Part shown: positions 7,239 to 10,632 of the stretch, one piece after another
Position numbering within the stretch: the stretch's first letter is position 1
Layout: each line of letters begins with the position of its first letter
From: Methanosarcina sp. UBA5
GTDB taxonomy: Archaea > Halobacteriota > Methanosarcinia > Methanosarcinales > Methanosarcinaceae
Reading direction: 5' to 3'
NCBI RefSeq assembly: GCF_002505485.1
Contig: NZ_DAVG01000046.1
Location: 1-10,632, forward strand
DNA length: 10,632 nucleotides
The notes under the pieces: model-generated
The model's input: only the letters and a program-made list of their open reading frames with translations
Database searches by the model: none
What the model was told of the DNA's origin: nothing
Position numbers and translations under genes: made by a program

Positions 7239-7996
7239 CCATTCAGGAAAACCAGATCAAACAGACCATTGCCCGTGTATGGGATGTCTCATCCGAAACC
7301 TATGATAGCCATGAAGGGCATGGGATCAAGAGTGAAGCTGAAAGAGAAGCCTGGAAAAATGTGTTTAAAAACCTGCTTCCTCCAGGCAGGCTGAAGGTAC
7401 TTGATGTAGGCTGTGGAACCTGCGAAATCGGGTTGTTATTTGCTGAAATGGGACATCATGTTACAGGCCTTGACCTTTCGGGAAAAATGCTTGCAAAAGC
7501 CAGGGAAAAAGCTTCCAGAAGAGGATTTGACAGTATTTTCAAAAAAGGGGATGCTGAGGCTCCTCCTTTTAAGGCCGAGTCATTTGATGTTGTTGTCAAC
7601 CGCCACCTCCTCTGGACCCTTCCGCACCCTGATACTGCGGTCCAGAACTGGAAAAAAGTGCTCGTGGAAGGAGGAAAGCTTATTGTTATTGATGGAGTCT
7701 GGAATGACGGTTCAATCGAAACAAATGCAAGGAGGCTTGTAAGTGACTTCCTCACTTTGCTTGTTGAAAGAAGGAATCCTAGAAAAGGGCATTACTCTAG
7801 AGAGATAGACAGCGAACTTCCAAACAGGCACGGAGTTCCTCCTGAAAAAATGCTTGAATATTTCAGGGCTGCGGGATTCAAAAATATAAAAGACCTCGAC
7901 CTGAAAGATATCATGACCCTTCAGAAAGAGAACATGCCGTTCAGGAAACGGATAGCCTATAGCTACAAATACCATTTAATTTACGGGGAAAAATGA
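7235..7996 (+). CDS. Class I SAM-dependent methyltransferase (copy 2)
   Basis: A 253-residue paralogue of the methyltransferase that opens the operon. It shares the HEGHGIKSEAEREAW block (26-40), D80, GDAEAPPF (105-112) and RHLLWTLPHP (123-132) at identical positions. Motif I is changed: the usual GCGTGE is GCGTCE here, replacing the third glycine of the GxGxG loop with cysteine at 63, which may alter SAM binding. The ATG overlaps the ATPase stop codon (ATGA), a typical coupled junction. The two methyltransferases may act on different positions of one molecule, or one may be diverging. The acceptor is unknown. Confidence 0.85.
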   Translation: MTIQENQIKQTIARVWDVSSETYDSHEGHGIKSEAEREAWKNVFKNLLPPGRLKVLDVGCGTCEIGLLFAEMGHHVTGLDLSGKMLAKAREKASRRGFDSIFKKGDAEAPPFKAESFDVVVNRHLLWTLPHPDTAVQNWKKVLVEGGKLIVIDGVWNDGSIETNARRLVSDFLTLLVERRNPRKGHYSREIDSELPNRHGVPPEKMLEYFRAAGFKNIKDLDLKDIMTLQKENMPFRKRIAYSYKYHLIYGEK

Positions 7997-8102
7997 ACCT
8001 GAAGGAAATGTGGAAATAAAATGAAAACAGGATTATGGGCAGGAGTCAATATTATAGGCTCTTTAAAGTGAGAAACAAAGAGACCAGTATTGGAGGGAAA
8101 AG

Positions 8103-8342
8103 ATGGGTGTAAAGGAAGAAGTTTACGAACAGATCCTTGAAATACTTAAAGATGCAAAATTTCCCATAAATACGATGGATGAGTTGATTGCTGCTTTGCC
8201 CGAAGGGCTCGATACCACATGCCGAATAGGTGACGTTGAGGTTACTGCAAGAGAGGCACAAAGCCTGGTTACTGAAAAGGATTTTCCGTTGAAAGATGCA
8301 AAACATGTGGCAGATCTAATGGTTGAAAGAGCCGGACTGTAA
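8103..8342 (+). CDS. MTH865-like family small protein
   Basis: A 79-residue protein matching what I recall of the MTH865 family, named after a Methanothermobacter protein of known structure and unknown function. Shared blocks are FPIN near residue 20, AALPEGLDTTC (30-40), GDVEVTA around 43-49, and DFPLKDAKHVADLMV toward the C-terminus, ending in ERAGL. It is of the family's usual length with no membrane segment or signal, so cytoplasmic. Its Shine-Dalgarno TGGAGGG (8091-8097) is strong. It lies 106 nt after the second methyltransferase with no terminator seen between them, so it may be read through from the operon or have its own promoter. Function is not known. Confidence 0.85.
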   Translation: MGVKEEVYEQILEILKDAKFPINTMDELIAALPEGLDTTCRIGDVEVTAREAQSLVTEKDFPLKDAKHVADLMVERAGL

Positions 8343-8380
8343 CTTGACTTTGTCAGATTCGAAATAGGCAAAGGAGGGAA

Positions 8381-8416
8381 ATGAGAACAAAGTTTATAGA
8401 AAAAGCTCAGGTTTAA
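8381..8416 (+). CDS. 11-residue frame behind a strong ribosome-binding site
   Basis: ATG-AGA-ACA-AAG and seven further codons end at TAA. It is preceded by AAGGAGGG (8371-8378), as good a Shine-Dalgarno as any in the window, at rather short spacing. It sits between the MTH865-like gene and the terminator hairpin. The peptide has no recognisable feature. It may be a real micropeptide, or the only surviving start of a lost gene. Confidence 0.2.
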   Translation: MRTKFIEKAQV

Positions 8417-8419
8417 TCT

Positions 8420-8452
8420 GAAGACAAAAATGGAGAAGTCTTCTATTTTTTT
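8420..8452 (+). terminator. Hairpin plus T tract ending the operon
   Basis: GAAGAC (8420-8425) pairs with GTCTTC (8438-8443) around a 12-nt loop and is followed by a run of seven T (8446-8452). It is the first stem with a T tract after 1215 on the plus strand, and no further plus-strand gene follows. It is a likely 3' end for the MTH865-like gene and any operon read-through. Confidence 0.55.
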
Positions 8453-8648
8453 CGCTCCAGCTTTTTGCATGTTTTACAATAGTTCTCTATTCAGCAATTG
8501 CATTCATGCTTTTAATATCAAAAGCCTGGCTCCTTCCAAACCAGAAATAAATAGTAGAGTAGGAATACAATTCCAGTGATATCTGCATAACAGGAAAAAG
8601 GTAGAAGGGTGTGAATATATTTATAATACAAGAGATAATATTTAAGTA
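8453..8648. other. Non-coding gap
   Basis: AT-rich sequence after the terminator. I see no convincing coding frame, tandem repeat or promoter in it. A minus-strand frame of 67 codons spans 8487-8690 but has no Shine-Dalgarno and runs into the inverted-repeat element. Confidence 0.5.
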
Positions 8649-8681
8649 GAAATTACGCGCTTGAACTGAGAAATCAATAGC
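8649..8681 (+). repeat. Left inverted repeat of the candidate cassette
   Basis: It contains TTACGCGCTTGA (8653-8664) followed by ACTGAGAAATCAATAGC. The inner 21 bases are identical to the complement of 9540-9560. The first 12 bases from 8653 also recur, inverted, at 8746-8757. Confidence 0.7.
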
Positions 8682-8757
8682 ATGAAACACTAATATATCT
8701 GAATACTAATATTCATACAGATCTATGTGTGCTTTTATTTGTCCCTCAAGCGCGTAA
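8653..8757. other. Nested inverted repeats, 105 bases
   Basis: The outer arms TTACGCGCTTGA (8653-8664) and TCAAGCGCGTAA (8746-8757) are perfectly complementary. Inside, AGCA (8679-8682) can pair with TGCT (8730-8733), CAC (8688-8690) with GTG (8727-8729), and ATCTG (8697-8701) with CAGAT (8718-8722). The whole could fold as a single long stem with bulges. It may be a tiny MITE inserted at, or forming, the left end of the larger cassette, or a structured RNA. Confidence 0.5.
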
Positions 8758-8867
8758 AATCCTATCAGGAAATTACCTGGCAGTGTCGCAAATTTGCTGT
8801 AAATTTAAGTTAAGTTTTGTACGCTATGGATGAAATTGATCTCCACATATCGAATTTTCTATCCAAT

Positions 8868-8911
8868 AACTTCTAGAAACTTATATTTATTCTATAAACT
8901 TATATTTACAG
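8868..8911 (-). repeat. Degenerate heptad-coding units beyond the stop codon
   Basis: Read on the minus strand, two copies of an AAATATAAGTTT-type unit (at 8877-8888 and 8896-8907) lie 3' of the coiled-coil gene. The first translates as NKYKFLE, identical to a heptad in the gene, and is in the gene's own frame; the second reads KYKFIE in another frame, 19 bases away. They look like remnants of a longer repeat array, cut off by a stop codon and indels. Confidence 0.5.
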
Positions 8912-8975
8912 AAAAATTGGCACACTGTCTTTTATGGCCACCGTTTTCTTATTTTATAGTCAATTCTCACTGCTT

Positions 8976-9377
8976 TTATCTCTTATATTTTTGTTCCAGG
9001 AATTTATATTTGTTTAAATGGTTATTGTATTTGGTTTCCCATGCTTTATATTTGCTTAGACATTTGTTATATTTGGTTAAAAATTTATTATAGTTCTCGA
9101 GCCAGTTCTGATACTCTTTGTCAGTTTTATTTTTCTTGCTTAATTTCTTCTTCTGTACTTCCAACTTCTGTTTTTCTTTTTCTAATGTAACCTTCTCTTT
9201 TAATACTACTATTTTTTCGTTTTCCAATTTATCTTTCTCTGTATCTAACTTTGCCTTCTCTACTTTATATGTATCATTTGACCCTGCACTTACTGATGCA
9301 GCTGTCAATGACATTACAAAAAAGACCAGTGTAAACATACACATGAACTTTTTTATTCCGTCAAATTTTTTTCCCAT
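8976..9377 (-). CDS. Secreted coiled-coil protein with tyrosine heptads, 133 aa
   Basis: The N-terminus is a classical signal peptide: basic start (KKFDGIKK), hydrophobic core (about 11-27) and a likely cleavage after SVSA at 31. The mature part is highly Lys/Glu-rich. Hydrophobic residues at 44, 51, 58, 65, 72 and 79 fall every seven residues, a coiled coil. After a short Lys-rich break, tyrosines stand at 89, 96, 103, 110, 117, 124 and 131, exactly seven apart, with W/F/C/W/H three residues later and mostly Leu after that, an aromatic heptad repeat. The coding DNA shows matching 21-base periodicity (about 8979-9113). A GAGGA sequence lies about 9 bases before the ATG. No family is recognised; an exported fibrous or surface-associated role is inference. 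It lies inside the inverted-repeat cassette. Confidence 0.75.
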   Translation of the reverse strand: MGKKFDGIKKFMCMFTLVFFVMSLTAASVSAGSNDTYKVEKAKLDTEKDKLENEKIVVLKEKVTLEKEKQKLEVQKKKLSKKNKTDKEYQNWLENYNKFLTKYNKCLSKYKAWETKYNNHLNKYKFLEQKYKR

Positions 9378-9539
9378 AGTACTAATCCTCTTTTTGTTTT
9401 TAATTTAACACATTTAATCTAATTTTTAATATCATTTGTTACAGTTTTATTTCTATCTCCAAGGGACTCATGCATATGAGGTTCAAAATAAATCACGAAC
9501 AAATCTGTTATACTTTGATTTGAATGGTTTACAATTCCC

Positions 9540-9572
9540 GCTATTGATTTCTCAGTTCAATAGCATAAGTCC
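9540..9572 (-). repeat. Right inverted repeat of the candidate cassette
   Basis: On the minus strand it begins GGACTTATGC and ends with the 21-base block shared with 8661-8681. The inner part is itself a hairpin, GCTATTGA (9540-9547) with TCAATAGC (9557-9564) around a 9-nt loop. Confidence 0.7.
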
Positions 9573-10105
9573 TATTGTTCTATTGTCTTCCAATTGTCCT
9601 GCCAACCATCAAAGGTTGACATGTCTTAAATTAGCCGAAAAAAATATAAAAATACTTACATTCATCGAGTAATTATACTACTTGTATTTACAAAAGAAGC
9701 TTTATATTATACTTAATTTCAGATATACACTTTAATTGTGGTATTAACTCATTTTTAAATTCTCAAATTCCATATAATTTAAAAAAGCAGCATATTTTCC
9801 GAGATTTCAATTTTAACTTTAGTATGTTTTGCAATATATCTGTGTTCGGCAACAACATTGCTGCTTTAGGTATCCTCTTCAAAATGAGTGCATCAATACC
9901 CTTCTGAATAATTTAAGATCTTACCTTGAAACCATAATTATCTGAGATATCACCTTTCTCATTGACACTTACTTTAACATTGGAAACTATAGATCCTTAG
10001 GGGCGGGCTATCCTGCCCGCAGAGAACAAGCCTTACCTCTACATTCCATAAGCTGTCATCATCAAGAATGGCTTTATTATTGAGCCTATTCCAAAACGAG
10101 TATAA
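9573..10105. other. AT-rich non-coding stretch with isolated hairpins
   Basis: No convincing gene is seen. Two structures stand out: AAAGCAGCA (9784-9792) is perfectly complementary to TGCTGCTTT (9859-9867), and the GC-rich hairpin GCGGGC (10003-10008) / GCCCGC (10015-10020) is strikingly unlike its AT-rich surroundings. A short minus-strand frame around 9912-9985 reads like protein sequence but is stopped on both sides, perhaps a gene scrap. Confidence 0.4.
10003..10020. other. GC-rich hairpin in AT-rich DNA
   Basis: A six-pair all-GC stem, GCGGGC/GCCCGC, encloses the loop TATCCT. The flanks are AT-rich and no T tract follows on either strand. Such stems occur in REP-like repeats and at IS200/IS605-type ends, but no transposase or second copy is seen here. 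Confidence 0.5.
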
Positions 10106-10234
10106 TATGAGCTCATCCAAAAACTCAATATTTCTTCTTTGAATCCACATTTCGATAATCAGTAAGTTTCATACTACCTGATCTGAAACTTTACTGATTT
10201 TTGAGAGTAAAATTGGTTTTCGGATGAGCTCATA
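10106..10234. mobile_element. MITE-like element with GAGCTCATCC termini
   Basis: The arms at 10106-10124 and 10216-10234 are complementary at 18 of 19 positions, beginning TATGAGCTCATCC. Inside lies a second hairpin, AATCAGTAAGTTTCA (10157-10171) with TGAAACTTTACTGATT (10184-10199), one bulge. The 129-base unit is non-coding. ATAAT occurs just outside the left arm and at the right edge, a possible but imperfect target duplication. Shape and size fit a miniature inverted-repeat element moved in trans by a full-length relative. Confidence 0.55.
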
Positions 10235-10289
10235 ATTAGTTTTGCAGGTATCAAAAACTGCAGGAAATAAGATTGAAAAGTAGAGAAAT

Positions 10290-10316
10290 AGCAATATTTT
10301 AAGTCAAAATATTGCT
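10290..10316. other. Perfect 11-bp hairpin
   Basis: AGCAATATTTT (10290-10300) and AAAATATTGCT (10306-10316) are perfectly complementary around a 5-nt loop. No T tract follows the stem. It lies in non-coding DNA after the MITE-like element and could be a processing signal or a binding site. Confidence 0.55.
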
Positions 10317-10459
10317 GCCAGGCAAGGATTTTATACTTTCAATTTGAGGGCAAAATCAAATGCGATGTTCAATGTAATAACACTTAATGTTAGAGAACTG
10401 ATGTTTCATGCTTATTGGTTTATTAGTTGTATTGTACTGGTTATTCAAGACTTAAACAT

Positions 10460-10500
10460 GGCTTATAAAACCTAAAAAAGATTCTTAGGTCCTATAAGCC
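10460..10500 (-). terminator. Hairpin downstream of the right-edge gene
   Basis: GGCTTATAAAACCTAA (10460-10475) pairs with TTAGGTCCTATAAGCC (10485-10500) at 14 of 16 positions around a 9-nt loop. Read on the minus strand it lies about 75 bases after the stop codon of the edge gene and includes a run of six T within the loop region, so it may mark that gene's 3' end. The rest of 10235-10573 holds nothing else I can support. Confidence 0.35.
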
Positions 10501-10573
10501 CTATCCGAAAGCCTTTATCATCTATTTAGGTAAAGAGTGTATCAAATTTTTTATCGATTGTAACTCAAGATAG

Positions 10574-10632
10574 TTATAGCCTGGTCTTTGGTACATACTT
10601 GGTTACTGGCTTCTTGACTGGTTTGACTACTT
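10574..10632 (-). CDS. C-terminal end of a Lys/Pro/Val-rich protein, 5' part beyond window
   Basis: On the minus strand the last 18 codons before TAA (10574-10576) read VVKPVKKPVTKYVPKTRL. The repeated K-P-V pattern is unlike random AT-rich DNA and resembles low-complexity tails of surface or secreted archaeal proteins. Only the tail is visible, so neither family nor start can be given. Confidence 0.45.
   Translation of the reverse strand, partial: VVKPVKKPVTKYVPKTRL

Larger units (their letters stand above)
8649..9572. mobile_element. Candidate transposase-less element carrying a secreted-protein gene
   Basis: The 33 bases at 8649-8681 and the reverse complement of 9540-9572 match at 28 positions, including a 21-base exact block (8661-8681 with 9540-9560). 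The repeats face each other like transposon ends and enclose the coiled-coil protein gene and nothing resembling a transposase. Immediately outside, TA is found on both sides (8647-8648 and 9573-9574), as expected for elements that duplicate TA, though two bases are weak evidence. The right end (GGACTTATGC) resembles the termini of the element at 386-494. The cassette is about 924 bases long. Confidence 0.45.

Noticed and set aside
8021..8071. 16-codon frame between the second methyltransferase and the MTH865-like gene
   Set aside because: Only a weak ribosome-binding site and no recognisable peptide feature; too short to claim.
8487..8690. Minus-strand frame of 67 codons
   Set aside because: No ribosome-binding site, and its start lies inside the inverted-repeat structure.
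8830..9093. Plus-strand frame of 87 codons rich in Leu/Tyr/Phe
   Set aside because: It is the complement of the tyrosine-heptad repeats of the minus-strand gene, which has the signal peptide and the ribosome-binding site.
9436..9672. Plus-strand frame of 78 codons
   Set aside because: It runs through the right inverted repeat of the cassette, has no Shine-Dalgarno, and shows no motif or protein-like pattern.
9912..9985. Minus-strand protein-like fragment including NEKGDISDNYGFKV
   Set aside because: About 25 codons, closed by stops on both sides, with no start or known family; perhaps a gene scrap but not supportable.
1..10632. CRISPR array, tRNA or rRNA genes
   Set aside because: No regularly spaced repeats of suitable length and no recognisable tRNA or rRNA sequence were found on either strand by reading.

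Overview
The window looks like part of a Methanosarcina-type methanogen chromosome. This rests on a formylmethanofuran-dehydrogenase-E-like gene at the left edge, an MTH865-family gene (a family known from methanogens), Shine-Dalgarno sites of the GGAGG type, AGA/AGG arginine codons, and long AT-rich intergenic stretches holding small inverted-repeat elements. The species cannot be fixed from the sequence alone.

Layout. 1-292 (minus): truncated FmdE-family gene, with a perfect 24-bp palindrome directly upstream (293-316) that resembles a ModE-type operator. 293-1214: about 900 bases of mostly non-coding DNA with a MITE-like inverted-repeat element (386-494), a 14-bp tandem repeat (537-578), a run of hairpins (638-729), and one weak 73-residue minus-strand frame (763-984). 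1215-7996 (plus): a compact operon of seven genes: class I SAM methyltransferase, family-5 substrate-binding lipoprotein, two permeases, two ATPases, then a second copy of the methyltransferase. Genes from the first permease onward are spaced by 4 nt or overlap, and two start with TTG or GTG behind strong Shine-Dalgarno sites. A long hairpin (3653-3709) lies between the binding protein and the first permease. 8103-8342 (plus): MTH865-like small protein, followed by a terminator-like hairpin and T tract (8420-8452).

8453-10632 is AT-rich and accessory in character. A small secreted coiled-coil protein with seven tyrosines at exact 7-residue spacing (8976-9377, minus) lies between two inverted 33-base repeats (8649-8681 and 9540-9572), 28 of 33 positions identical and with a 21-base exact core. 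This suggests a transposase-less mobile cassette. The same terminus family appears at 386 and 8746. A second, unrelated MITE-like element lies at 10106-10234, and several hairpins follow. The right edge carries the last 18 codons of a Lys/Pro/Val-rich minus-strand gene.

How the genes work together. The five transporter genes make a complete Opp/Dpp/Nik-type importer for an oligopeptide, nickel, or metal-chelate. The two paralogous methyltransferases at either end of the operon are the unusual part. Their co-transcription suggests they act on the imported ligand or on a molecule made for uptake, but the substrate cannot be read from sequence.
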